NCBI RefSeq assembly: GCF_002259405.1
Contig: NZ_NPFW01000021.1
Coordinates: 186,001 to 250,000 of the forward strand
Direction of reading: 5' to 3'
Origin: Rhodococcus sp. 14-2483-1-2
GTDB taxonomy: Bacteria; Actinomycetota; Actinomycetes; Mycobacteriales; Mycobacteriaceae
DNA: 64,000 nucleotides
In this document: piece by piece, positions 56,394 to 64,000 of the stretch
Layout: each line of letters starts with the position of its first letter
Position numbering within the stretch: position 1 is the first letter of the stretch
Translations under genes and position numbers: made by a program
Notes under the pieces: generated by a model
What the model was told of the DNA's origin: nothing
The model's input: the letters and a program-made list of their open reading frames with translations, nothing else
Databases searched by the model: none

Positions 56394-57445
56394 CCGAGAC
56401 ATCCCCCGAGATCGAGATCTCCGTCGTTGGCGGCAACAAGCACTACGGCGACTTCGCCGCGCTCGACAATGTCAGCATCGACATTCCCAAGGGGTCGCTG
56501 ACGGCACTGCTCGGCCCCAGTGGCTCGGGTAAGTCGACGCTGCTGCGCTCCATCGCCGGGCTCGAGCAACTCGACTCCGGTCGGGTGGTGCTCGCAGGCC
56601 AGGATGTGACGTGGGTGAGCCCGCAGCGCCGCGAGATCGGATTCGTCTTCCAGCACTACGCGGCGTTCAAACACCTCACGGTGCGAGACAACGTCGCGTT
56701 CGGCCTGCAGATTCGCAAGCGGCCCAAGGCCGAGATCGCCAAGAAGGTCGACGAGTTGCTCGAGATCGTCGGGCTGGCCGGTTTCCAGAGCCGCTACCCG
56801 GCGCAGCTGTCCGGTGGACAGCGCCAGCGCATGGCGTTGGCTCGCGCTCTCGCCGTCGACCCGCAGGTGCTGCTGCTCGACGAGCCCTTCGGCGCGCTCG
56901 ACGCCAAGGTGCGCGCCGATCTCCGTACGTGGCTGCGTCGACTGCACGACGAGGTGCACGTCACCACCGTGCTGGTGACCCACGATCAGGAGGAGGCGCT
57001 CGACGTCGCCGATCGGATCGCGGTGCTCAACAAGGGTCGCATCGAGCAGGTGGGCAGCCCGGAAGATCTTTACGATCGCCCGGCCAACAACTTCGTGATG
57101 TCGTTCCTCGGTCAGGTCGCCAAGCTGAACGGACTGCTCGTGCGACCGCACGACATTCGCGTCGGACGCGACCCGTCGTTGGCGCAGGCCCAGGCCAGCG
57201 GGACGGCCGAATCGGCCGGTGTCACGCGTGCCGTCGTCGAGCGGGTGGTGCACCTCGGCTTCGAGGTGAAGGTCGAATTGAAGAACGCGGCCACCGGTGA
57301 ACTGTTCGCGGCCCAGATCACCCGCGGTGACAGTGAGGCTCTCGGTCTTCGCGAGGGCGAGACGGTGTACGCGCGAGCGACTCGGGTGCCGAAGATTGCA
57401 GACGCTAGCGGTGCAGACGCGATCGACGGTGCACCGGTTCGCTGA
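56390..57445 (+). CDS. cysA: Sulfate ABC transporter ATP-binding protein CysA
   Basis: 351 aa, ATG inside the cysW stop. Walker [13 protein letters not shown]-loop FVFQHYAAF, signature [15 protein letters not shown], Walker [13 protein letters not shown]-loop [17 protein letters not shown]-terminal TOBE-like regulatory domain (about 240-340, [11 protein letters not shown]). Powers sulfate import. Its last 41 bp overlap the 3' end of the convergent CbiX gene. Confidence 0.95.
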   Translation: MTETSPEIEISVVGGNKHYGDFAALDNVSIDIPKGSLTALLGPSGSGKSTLLRSIAGLEQLDSGRVVLAGQDVTWVSPQRREIGFVFQHYAAFKHLTVRDNVAFGLQIRKRPKAEIAKKVDELLEIVGLAGFQSRYPAQLSGGQRQRMALARALAVDPQVLLLDEPFGALDAKVRADLRTWLRRLHDEVHVTTVLVTHDQEEALDVADRIAVLNKGRIEQVGSPEDLYDRPANNFVMSFLGQVAKLNGLLVRPHDIRVGRDPSLAQAQASGTAESAGVTRAVVERVVHLGFEVKVELKNAATGELFAAQITRGDSEALGLREGETVYARATRVPKIADASGADAIDGAPVR

Positions 57446-58241
57446 ACGGGTGCGGTCGAGCGTTCGGCTCCGGTGTCGCAACGGCTCGTGCCGCAGGAGT
57501 GGAGCCTGCGGAACGACCCATCGAGACTGCGGAGTCGTAGCGCCGCGACACCAGTTCTGCCAGCGCCGGATGGGCTCCGATCACTTCGGCATGCACCACA
57601 TTCGGTAGGCCTGCCACAGACTCTTCGATCCTGTCGGTGAGCAGCCCCGGGGCCAGGAACCAGGGTGCAACGACGATGCGGTCGGCTCCCAGTGTGCGCA
57701 GCTGTGTGATCGCATCGGTGGCGGACGGGGAGACCGATGTCGCGAAGCAGGTCACAGCTCCGGCCCAGTCTGTTCCGGCGAGCACTTTCTGCGCGATGAC
57801 TCGGGTGCGCTGATTCGCCGGTGCCACCGATGAGCCGACAGCTGCCAGGGCGATTCCGACCGTCGAATCGGATGCTGCGACACCGGTATCGGCGATACGG
57901 TCACGGACTGCCTCGATGAGGAGTCGGTCGTCTCCCAGAACGTCGGCCTGCGTTATCGAGACGTGCGGGTGTCGCGTTCTCGCCGCTTGTAAGAGCTCGG
58001 GCAGATCGACTTTCGCATGAAAAGCCCTGCCCAGCAACATCGGAACGGCGACTATGCGTCCGTGTCCGGCATCGGCCAGGTCGTCGACCACCTGATCGAC
58101 GCCGGGCTCGGAGAGATCGAGAAATGCGACGCGGACGTCCAGATCCGGTCGCCGTCGACGCAGGGCGTCGACGGCGCGGTGAATCGTGGCGCTCGAGCGC
58201 GGGTCACGGCTGCCGTGGGCAACCGCGATCAGTGCGCTCAC
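57405..58241 (-). CDS. CbiX/SirB family sirohydrochlorin ferrochelatase, two-module
   Basis: 278 aa, GTG start in the cysN stop. Two CbiX modules: first with [18 protein letters not shown] (catalytic His near 9) and [19 protein letters not shown], second with [19 protein letters not shown] and [16 protein letters not shown]. Inserts iron into sirohydrochlorin to make siroheme, the cofactor of the sulfite reductase two-thirds of an operon upstream (Rv2393 position). The last 45 residues contain [12 protein letters not shown], encoded by the dispersed palindromic repeat at 57484-57519, and an Arg/His-rich tail not seen in the family. Confidence 0.87.
   Translation of the reverse strand: MSALIAVAHGSRDPRSSATIHRAVDALRRRRPDLDVRVAFLDLSEPGVDQVVDDLADAGHGRIVAVPMLLGRAFHAKVDLPELLQAARTRHPHVSITQADVLGDDRLLIEAVRDRIADTGVAASDSTVGIALAAVGSSVAPANQRTRVIAQKVLAGTDWAGAVTCFATSVSPSATDAITQLRTLGADRIVVAPWFLAPGLLTDRIEESVAGLPNVVHAEVIGAHPALAELVSRRYDSAVSMGRSAGSTPAARAVATPEPNARPHPFSEPVHRRSRLHR
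57484..57519 (-). repeat. Single copy of the RSAGSTPA-coding palindromic repeat
   Basis: Arms CCGCAGG (57491-57497) and CCTGCGG (57505-57511) around a 7-nt loop. Read on the minus strand it matches the tandem units at 26059-26187 (core CTCCACTCCTG) and again encodes RSAGSTPA in frame, here near the C-terminus of the CbiX-like protein. Confidence 0.85.
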
Positions 58242-59542
58242 GCCGGAACTGCCGACCCCAGCTCGACGGCAGCCAGAGCGTTGCCCACGAGCCCGGCAGC
58301 CAACGTGTTGCCACCGGCCGGATCGATCAGCAGGAAGCTGCCCGTGTGCCGGTTGACGGCGTAGTCGTCTGCCACGATGGGCTCGGCGACGCGCACCGAG
58401 ATTCGACCGATTTCGTTGAGCTCCAACGACTCCGGGCCTTCTTGTGCGGTGAGCTCCTGCTCGTCGAAGCGCTCGATCAGCGTCCCGACGATGGCCTGGG
58501 TGGTGCGAGTGCCGTGCTTGAGCAACAGGCGAGCGCCCGGGCGAAGCGGCTTCTCGGCGAGCCAGCACACCGTGGCCTCGAAGTCGCCGATCGGCTCGGG
58601 TGCGTCCTGCGGTGAGGCGATGGTGTCGCCGCGCGAGACGTCGACATCGTCGGCGAGGACGAGGGTGACGCTGCGTCCGGCGTGAGCGGTACGCAATTCG
58701 CCGTCGGCGGTGTCGATGCGCTCGACTGTCGTTCGGGTGCCGGAGGGCAGGATGACGACCTCGTCGCCGACGTCGACGGAGCCCGCTGCGACCTGGCCGG
58801 CGTATCCGCGATAGTCCGGGAATTCCGCTGTGCGGGGCCGGATCACGTACTGCACGGGGAATCGCAGACCGACCCGGTGCGGTTCGGCGTCGACCGGGAC
58901 CGACTCGAGGTGCTCGATGAGGGTCGGACCGTCGTAGTACGGGGTCTTCTCGGACTTCACCGCGACGTTGTCGCCGTGCAGTGCGGACACCGGGATCTCG
59001 ATGACGTCCTCGCTGGACCAGCCGAGGGAGGAGGTCAGCGAGTTGAACTCGGCCGAGATCTCGGCGAACACCGTTGCGGGGTCCTCGACCAGATCGATCT
59101 TGTTGACCGCGAGCACCAGGCGCGGAACGCCGAGCAGAGCGAGAACCGCTGCGTGCCTGCGGGTCTGAGTGATGACACCCTTGCGGGCGTCGACCAGCAG
59201 GATGACCAGCTGAGCCGTCGACGCACCGGAGACGGTGTTGCGGGTGTACTGCACGTGGCCGGGGGTGTCGGCCAGTACGAACGAGCGGTGCGGCGTCGCG
59301 AAGTAGCGGTACGCGACGTCGATGGTGATGCCCTGTTCACGCTCGGCGCGTAGGCCGTCGACCAGCAGGGACAGATCCGGTGTCGCCAGTCCCTTGTCCA
59401 CCGAAGCCCGAGTGACGGCATCGATCTGATCGGCCAGAACGGATTTGGTGTCGTACAACAGCCGACCGACGAGGGTCGACTTGCCGTCGTCGACGCTACC
59501 TGCGGTGGCGAGGCGAAGAAGCTGAGTTCCTGTGCTGCTCAT
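58238..59542 (-). CDS. cysN: Sulfate adenylyltransferase large subunit CysN (GTPase)
   Basis: 434 aa, ATG overlapping the cysD stop (ATGA). GTPase of the ATP sulfurylase: AGSVDDGKSTLVGRLL, DTPGHVQYTRN, NKIDLV; then beta-barrel domains with FPVQYVIRP. GTP hydrolysis drives APS formation by CysD. Unlike mycobacterial CysNC it has no fused APS kinase domain, which fits a pathway that reduces APS directly. GTGA overlap with the CbiX gene. Confidence 0.95.
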   Translation of the reverse strand: MSSTGTQLLRLATAGSVDDGKSTLVGRLLYDTKSVLADQIDAVTRASVDKGLATPDLSLLVDGLRAEREQGITIDVAYRYFATPHRSFVLADTPGHVQYTRNTVSGASTAQLVILLVDARKGVITQTRRHAAVLALLGVPRLVLAVNKIDLVEDPATVFAEISAEFNSLTSSLGWSSEDVIEIPVSALHGDNVAVKSEKTPYYDGPTLIEHLESVPVDAEPHRVGLRFPVQYVIRPRTAEFPDYRGYAGQVAAGSVDVGDEVVILPSGTRTTVERIDTADGELRTAHAGRSVTLVLADDVDVSRGDTIASPQDAPEPIGDFEATVCWLAEKPLRPGARLLLKHGTRTTQAIVGTLIERFDEQELTAQEGPESLELNEIGRISVRVAEPIVADDYAVNRHTGSFLLIDPAGGNTLAAGLVGNALAAVELGSAVPA

Positions 59543-60486
59543 CAGAAGTATCCTTCTCGTTTGCGATCTTCCATGGCAGCCTCGGAGACGCGGTCGTCGC
59601 CGCGGGTGGCTCCGCGTTCGGTCAGTCGAGATGCGGCTACCTCGGCGAGGATTGCTTGGTTGTCGGCGGCCTCGGACAGCACGGCACCGGTGGTGGATCC
59701 GTCGCCGACGGTGCGGTAGCGCACCGACAGGGTCTGCAGCTCTTCGTTCTCGGCCGGTCCGCCCCATACGCCGGGCGTCATCCACATGCCGTCGCGCTGG
59801 TAGACGGGGCGCTGGTGGGCGTAGTAGATGCTCGCCAGTTCCACGTCGTCACGGGCGATGTAGCGCCAGATGTCGAGTTCGGTGAAGTTGCTGAGCGGGA
59901 ACACCCGCACCTGCTCGCCGGGGGAATGCTTGCCGTTGTACAGGTTCCACAGTTCGGGGCGCTGCTTCTTGGGCTCCCACTGGCCGAACGCGTTGCGCAG
60001 CGAGAAGATTCGCTCTTTCGCTCGGGCTCGTTCCTCGTCGCGTCGGGCACCGCCGAAGACGGCGTCGAACCGATTCTCGGAGATCGCGTCGAGGAGGGGA
60101 ACGGTCTGCAGCGGGTTGCGGATGCCGTCGGGGCGCTCGGTGAGGCGTCCGTCGGCGAGGTACTCCTCGACGCTGGCCACGTGCAGGCGCAGGTTGTACT
60201 TGGCGACGACGTGGTCGCGGAAGTCCAGCACCTCCTGCAGGTTGTGGCCGGTGTCGACGTGGAGCAGAGCGAACGGCAGGGGAGCGGGCCAGAACGCCTT
60301 GATCGCCAGGTGCAGCAGGACTGTCGAGTCCTTGCCGCCGGAGAACAGGATGACGGGGCGCTCGAACTCGCCCGCCACCTCGCGGAAGATGTGGATGGCC
60401 TCGGATTCGAGTGCGTCGAGCGTGTCGAACCGATCTGCGTCGAGATGGGTTCGACCGACGGTGGCCGAGGTGAGGTCGAGTGTCAT
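59542..60486 (-). CDS. cysD: Sulfate adenylyltransferase small subunit CysD
   Basis: 314 aa, ATG overlapping the cysH stop. PP-loop ATP pyrophosphatase fold: FSGGKDSTVLLHLA near 48-61, HVDTGHNLQEVLDFRD, FGGARRDEERARAKERI, and the VRYRTVGDGSTTG end. Transfers AMP from ATP to sulfate. All five genes sir-cysH-cysD-cysN-cbiX overlap by 4 bp, a tightly coupled operon. Confidence 0.95.
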   Translation of the reverse strand: MTLDLTSATVGRTHLDADRFDTLDALESEAIHIFREVAGEFERPVILFSGGKDSTVLLHLAIKAFWPAPLPFALLHVDTGHNLQEVLDFRDHVVAKYNLRLHVASVEEYLADGRLTERPDGIRNPLQTVPLLDAISENRFDAVFGGARRDEERARAKERIFSLRNAFGQWEPKKQRPELWNLYNGKHSPGEQVRVFPLSNFTELDIWRYIARDDVELASIYYAHQRPVYQRDGMWMTPGVWGGPAENEELQTLSVRYRTVGDGSTTGAVLSEAADNQAILAEVAASRLTERGATRGDDRVSEAAMEDRKREGYF

Positions 60487-61193
60487 GAGGCGTGCAACCC
60501 ACATTCGGTCTTGGCCTTGCCGGCCCAACGACCGCTACGCGGGTCGGCTCCGGGGGCAGGTTTGACGGTGCACGGTGCGCACCCGATGGATGGATAGCCT
60601 TCGTCGACGAGGGGATTGACCAGAATCGAATGTTCGTCGATGTAGGCCTGCATCTCCTCGTCGGACCACGGTGCGATCGGGTTGATCTTGACCAGGCCGA
60701 AGGCGTCGTCGAACGAAATGAGCGGGGCGTTGGCACGGGTGGGCGCTTCGACCCGCCGGATGCCGGTGACCCAGGCGCTGTAGTTCGCCAGTTCCTTCTT
60801 CAGAGGGGCGACCTTGCGCATCGCGCAGCACCGGTTGGGCTCGCGGGCGAACAGGTCCTTGCCCTCGATCGAATCCTGTTCCGCAACAGTCTTCTCGGCG
60901 CGGGCGTTGACGACGTGCACGCCGTAGACCGCCTCGACGGCGTCGCGCGTCCCGATGGTCTCGGCGAAGTGGTAGCCGGTGTCGAGGAACAACACGTCCA
61001 CGCCCGGATGGACCTGTGCAGCGAGGTGAACGAGAACCCCGTCCTGCATGTTGGAGGCAACGATGAAGTCGTTACCGAAGTTGTCCTCGGTCCACTGCAG
61101 CAGCTCCAGTGGGCTCGCCCCGTCGAGGTCGCGGGCACCGCGCTCGGCGATGTCCTTCAATTCCTCCACCGTCAAATTCAGCCTGGTACTCAT
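60483..61193 (-). CDS. cysH: Phosphoadenylyl-/adenylyl-sulfate reductase CysH, APS type
   Basis: 236 aa, ATG in the sir stop. Reduces APS to sulfite with thioredoxin. The four Fe-S cysteines of the APS type are present: CC near 121-122 (RCCAMRKV) and the CAPC motif near 205-208; the active-site Cys lies in the KTECGLH end. SNMQDGVLVHLA and DTGYHFAETIGTRD match the family. Fe-S cysteines plus lack of CysC agree with APS as substrate. Confidence 0.95.
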   Translation of the reverse strand: MSTRLNLTVEELKDIAERGARDLDGASPLELLQWTEDNFGNDFIVASNMQDGVLVHLAAQVHPGVDVLFLDTGYHFAETIGTRDAVEAVYGVHVVNARAEKTVAEQDSIEGKDLFAREPNRCCAMRKVAPLKKELANYSAWVTGIRRVEAPTRANAPLISFDDAFGLVKINPIAPWSDEEMQAYIDEHSILVNPLVDEGYPSIGCAPCTVKPAPGADPRSGRWAGKAKTECGLHAS

Positions 61194-62908
61194 CGCAAAT
61201 CCGCCTCGTCTGCTCGTACGGCCCACTGAGCGAACCGTTCGCCGTCCTCGCGGTGCTTGTCGAAATTGCGCACCACTCTGTCGATGTAATCTCCCAGCTC
61301 GGAGCTGTTGACCTTGTGCTGGCGCAACTTTCGGCCGAACGCACTGTCGAGTCCGAGGCTGCCTCCGAGATGAACCTGGAAACCCTCGATCTGATTCCCG
61401 GCTCCGTCGTCGACCAGAAGTCCCTTGAACCCGATGTCGGCGATCTGCGACCGCGCGCAGGAGTTGGGGCAGCCGTTGATGTTGATCGTGATCGGCACGT
61501 CGAGCTTGCTGTTGATGTCGGCCAGGCGCTCTTCGAGCTCCGGTACGAGAACCTGTGAACGCTTGCGGGTTTCGGCGAACGAGAGCTTGCAGAACTCGAT
61601 GCCGCTGCACGCCATCAGATTCTTGCGCCAGTGCGAGGGCCGGGCAGGGAGGCCCAACGCGTCGAGATCGGAGATCAGCTGCTCGAGCGTCTCGTCCGGA
61701 ACATCGAGGACGATCAGCTTCTGGTACGGCGTGAATCGCACGCGATCGGACCCGGCCTTCTCGGCGGCGTCGGCGACGGCGGCGAGGATGGTGCCGGAGA
61801 CGCGGCCCGCGATGGGGGCAACACCGACGGCGTTGAGGCCGTTCTTGAGCTTCTGGATACCGACGTGATCGCGGGGCCGAGCGGGCTTCTCGGGAGCCGG
61901 GCCGTCGATGAGCTTGCGGTGCAGGTACTCGTCCTCGAGGACCTGACGGAACTTCTCGATGCCCCAGTCCTTGATGAGGAACTTCAGGCGCGCCTTGGTG
62001 CGCAGTCGGCGGTAGCCGTAGTCGCGGAAGATCGAGACAACGCCTTCCCACACGTCGGGAACGTCCTCGAGCGGAACCCAGACGCCGACTCGCTGCGCGA
62101 GCATGGGGTTGGTGGACAGGCCGCCGCCGACCCACAGGTCGAGTCCGGGCCCGTGCTCGGGATGCACGACGCCGACGAATGCGCAGTCGTTGATCTCGTG
62201 CACCACGTCCTGCAGGCCCGAGATCGCCGTCTTGAACTTGCGCGGCAGGTTGGAGTACTCCGGCTTGCCGATGTAGCGCTCGACGATCTCGTCGATGGCG
62301 GAGGTGGGGTCGAGGATCTCGTCGACGGCCTCGCCCGCGAGCGGGGAACCGAGCACCACGCGTGGGCAGTCGCCGCACGCCTCGGTGGTCTTCAGGCCGA
62401 CCGCTTCGATCCGACGCCAGATCTCGGGAACGTTCTCGACCTCGACCCAGTGGAATTGAACGTTCTCGCGGTCGGACAGATCGGCGGTGTCGCGACCGAA
62501 CTCCTGGGAGATGCCGGCGAGGACACGCAGCTGCTCCAGGTTCAACGCGCCCGCGTCGCAGCGGATACGCATCATGAAGTACTTGGCCTCGAGCAGGTCG
62601 ATGTTGTCGTCACCGGTGAAGGTGCCGTCGTATCCCTGCTCGCGCTGGGTGTAGAGGCCCCACCAGCGGAAGCGGCCGCGAAGGTCGCCCTTGTCGATGC
62701 TGTCGAAACCCTGCTTGGAATAGATGTTCTCGATGCGGGCACGCACGTTGAGCGGGTTGTCGTCCTTCTTGGACTGCTCGTTGGCGTTCAGTGGCTCCCG
62801 GTACCCCAGTGCCCACTGTCCCTCGGCTCGACGCTTGGTCGGCCGCGGCGTGCGCTCCCGTGGTGTGACGGAGGCAGCGTCGGTGGTCGCGTCGCTGGTC
62901 GACGACAT
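61190..62908 (-). CDS. sir: Ferredoxin-dependent sulfite reductase (siroheme, 4Fe-4S)
   Basis: 572 aa from ATG 62908, 6 bp after AGGAG; the open frame to 63079 covers the leader region and is rejected. Six-electron reduction of sulfite to sulfide. Siroheme/Fe-S ligands: ACSGIEFC and INGCPNSC; ferrite-like repeats with NIYSKQGFDSIDKGDLRGRF (start) and CGDCPRVVLGSPLAG. Called nirA/sirA in mycobacteria (Rv2391 position). First gene of the minus-strand operon, behind a cysteine-containing leader peptide. Confidence 0.94.
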   Translation of the reverse strand: MSSTSDATTDAASVTPRERTPRPTKRRAEGQWALGYREPLNANEQSKKDDNPLNVRARIENIYSKQGFDSIDKGDLRGRFRWWGLYTQREQGYDGTFTGDDNIDLLEAKYFMMRIRCDAGALNLEQLRVLAGISQEFGRDTADLSDRENVQFHWVEVENVPEIWRRIEAVGLKTTEACGDCPRVVLGSPLAGEAVDEILDPTSAIDEIVERYIGKPEYSNLPRKFKTAISGLQDVVHEINDCAFVGVVHPEHGPGLDLWVGGGLSTNPMLAQRVGVWVPLEDVPDVWEGVVSIFRDYGYRRLRTKARLKFLIKDWGIEKFRQVLEDEYLHRKLIDGPAPEKPARPRDHVGIQKLKNGLNAVGVAPIAGRVSGTILAAVADAAEKAGSDRVRFTPYQKLIVLDVPDETLEQLISDLDALGLPARPSHWRKNLMACSGIEFCKLSFAETRKRSQVLVPELEERLADINSKLDVPITININGCPNSCARSQIADIGFKGLLVDDGAGNQIEGFQVHLGGSLGLDSAFGRKLRQHKVNSSELGDYIDRVVRNFDKHREDGERFAQWAVRADEADLR

Positions 62909-63023
62909 GCATTGCTCCTGCATCTTTGTGCTGGCCGGTACCCGGGACGAGGGCGCAGGCAATTGCGCTTTCGACGACAGTGGGAAACCGGTGGATCGAA
63001 TGGACGTGCTCGAAGGAGGCTGG

Positions 63024-63116
63024 TCAGCAGCCGGTCGTGTGTCGACACGACGCGCTGCAGACACGGCCGAGATCGACATGGCGGCGCGCCACGAGTCGAA
63101 TTCCTGAGTCGGTCAC
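63024..63116 (-). CDS. Cysteine-containing leader peptide upstream of sir-cysH
   Basis: 30 codons from GTG 63116 (ATG 63125 would add three). The peptide reads MTDSGIRLVARRHVDLGRV, then CSASCRHTTGC and TGA. The block RRHVDLxRV followed by cysteines is typical of the short 'putative leader peptides' found before sulfur genes in actinobacteria. CACAAT ends 7 bp before GTG 63116, so the frame may be leaderless. It ends 115 bp before sir. Three Cys codons near the end suggest attenuation by Cys-tRNA level. Confidence 0.65.
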   Translation of the reverse strand: MTDSGIRLVARRHVDLGRVCSASCRHTTGC

Positions 63117-63162
63117 GGGTGCCATTGTGCCACGTCATCGGGGCGACGGACGACCGCGGCGG

Positions 63163-63190
63163 CTATTTACCCAAATTTCGGGGTAAATAG
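63163..63190. promoter_or_regulatory. AT-rich palindrome, probable operator
   Basis: Perfect 10-bp arms CTATTTACCC and GGGTAAATAG with an 8-bp spacer (AAATTTCG). Its low GC stands out in this GC-rich setting. It lies 46 bp upstream of the Cys leader start and 50 bp before hemW. The binding regulator was not identified. Confidence 0.6.
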
Positions 63191-63240
63191 GCTGGCAGGG
63201 CTGTTGCAGTCACGATTGCGAACGGTGGGCTGGAGCGATC

Positions 63241-64000
63241 GTGAACTCTGGGACACTGGAGGGCGTGAATACCGTCGTACCCGCCCCGTCCACCTTCGAG
63301 CTGCCGGTCGAGGCATTCGACGGGGTGGGGGATCGCGCGTTCGGGATCTACGTGCACGTTCCGTTCTGCGCCACGCGGTGTGGGTACTGCGACTTCAACA
63401 CCTACACGGCGGGAGAGCTGGGCTCATCGGCGTCGCCGCAGTCCTGGTTGGAGGGCTTGCGACGTGAGTTGGACACCGCGGCGGGTCTGATCCAGGCCGG
63501 CACGGGGCGCGTCCCGACCGCCGACACCGTCTTCGTCGGCGGTGGCACGCCGTCACTGCTCGGGGGCGACGGTCTGGCCGACGTCCTGGGTGCGGTCAGG
63601 TCCAGTTTCGGTCTGACCGACGGCGGCGAGGTCACCACGGAATCCAACCCGGAATCGACGTCGCCGGAATTCTTCGACCGGCTCCGCGACTCGGGCTTCA
63701 CCCGCATCTCGCTCGGAATGCAGTCCGCCGCACCGCATGTGCTCGCCGTGCTCGATCGCACACATACGCCGGGTCGCGCGGTCGCCGCGGCCAAGGAAGC
63801 ACGAGCGGCGGGATTCGAGCACGTCAATCTCGACCTCATCTACGGCACGCCCGGTGAGCGAGACGGCGATCTGGATCAATCCCTCGCCGCGGTTCTCGAG
63901 GCTGGCGTCGACCATGTCTCGGCGTACGCACTGATCGTCGAGGACGGCACAGCCATGGCTCGTAAGGTTCGCCGCGGTGAGCTGCCTGCACCCGACGACG
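63241..64000 (+). CDS. hemW: Radical SAM protein HemW, heme chaperone (partial, runs off the window)
   Basis: 253 codons are visible from GTG 63241 (GGAG 5 bp upstream; GTG 63265 is a second choice), with no stop before 64000. Radical SAM motif CATRCGYC (CxxxCxxC) within YVHVPFCATRCGYCDFNTY near residues 37-55, then TVFVGGGTPSLL, ISLGMQS and NLDLIYGTPGE. HemW binds heme and helps insert it into respiratory enzymes; it was formerly named as an oxygen-independent coproporphyrinogen oxidase. Divergent from the sir operon, as in mycobacteria. Confidence 0.94.
   Translation, partial: MNSGTLEGVNTVVPAPSTFELPVEAFDGVGDRAFGIYVHVPFCATRCGYCDFNTYTAGELGSSASPQSWLEGLRRELDTAAGLIQAGTGRVPTADTVFVGGGTPSLLGGDGLADVLGAVRSSFGLTDGGEVTTESNPESTSPEFFDRLRDSGFTRISLGMQSAAPHVLAVLDRTHTPGRAVAAAKEARAAGFEHVNLDLIYGTPGERDGDLDQSLAAVLEAGVDHVSAYALIVEDGTAMARKVRRGELPAPDD

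Larger units (their letters stand above)
62909..63240. promoter_or_regulatory. 332-bp divergent regulatory region between sir and hemW
   Basis: Contains the sir leader (62909-63023), the Cys leader peptide (63024-63116), a stretch with its promoter, and an AT-rich palindrome (63163-63190). No further gene is seen. Control of both divergent genes is likely to be located here. Confidence 0.5.

Overview
The window is one contiguous piece of a GC-rich actinobacterial chromosome, most likely Rhodococcus or a close Nocardiaceae relative (an inference). GTG starts and 1-4 bp start/stop overlaps are common. The gene order valS-folC-DUF4233-ndk-rne-rplU-rpmA-obgE-proB ... proA-moxR-VWA-nadD-rsfS-gpgP-octT-degV-comEA-comEC-holA-rpsT ... 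lepA ... trehalase-sulfate ABC transporter-cysH-sir-hemW follows the mycobacterial Rv2448c to Rv2388c region. Mycolata-type genes (gpgP, octT, GH15 trehalase, the ATP-grasp/alpha-E/transglutaminase trio) support this. No tRNA, rRNA, IS element or CRISPR array was recognised.

Layout: 1-10 kb is conserved housekeeping (valS end, folate glutamylation, NDP kinase, RNase E, L21/L27, Obg, proline kinase). 10-32 kb, between proB and proA, is an accessory block. It holds a sirtuin, an ectoine biosynthesis operon in which ectA and ectB form one uninterrupted reading frame, a RecQ helicase with a phosphoribosyltransferase-like tail, a pair of fluoride channels, a ribokinase/AraC/VOC operon, and a large catabolic regulon (18.2-31.1 kb) that I read as ectoine degradation: DoeA-type ectoine hydrolase, M20 deacetylase, class III and class I aminotransferases, semialdehyde dehydrogenase, FAD/Fe-S D-2-hydroxyacid dehydrogenase, MFS osmolyte transporter, 2-hydroxyacid dehydrogenase and an FCD-type GntR regulator. 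Closely related palindromes with core TTGTYNACAA lie in front of all three transcription units of this regulon. Synthesis and breakdown of the same compatible solute thus sit about 5 kb apart.

32-43 kb returns to the conserved block (proA, MoxR/VWA pair, NAD synthesis, ribosome silencing, methylglucose lipopolysaccharide genes gpgP and octT, DegV, DNA uptake-like ComEA/ComEC, HolA, S20). 43.5-47.1 kb holds the three-gene ATP-grasp/alpha-E/transglutaminase module, followed by a PemK-like toxin, LepA, a nitronate monooxygenase and a GH15 trehalase.

53-63 kb is a sulfur assimilation locus with two convergent operons: sulfate ABC transporter (sbp-cysT-cysW-cysA, plus strand) and sir-cysH-cysD-cysN-cbiX (minus strand). 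Sulfate is imported, activated to APS, reduced to sulfite and then sulfide, and the last gene supports siroheme synthesis. Each operon is preceded by a short reading frame ending in cysteine codons (29 aa ending in two Cys; about 30 aa with three Cys near its end), which look like cysteine-sensing leader peptides. The window ends inside hemW. Two kinds of short palindromic repeat are embedded in coding sequence: a 33-bp unit encoding RSAGSTPA at the N-terminus of an aminotransferase and again near the C-terminus of the CbiX protein, and a 12-bp-arm hairpin in the 5' end of cysT.
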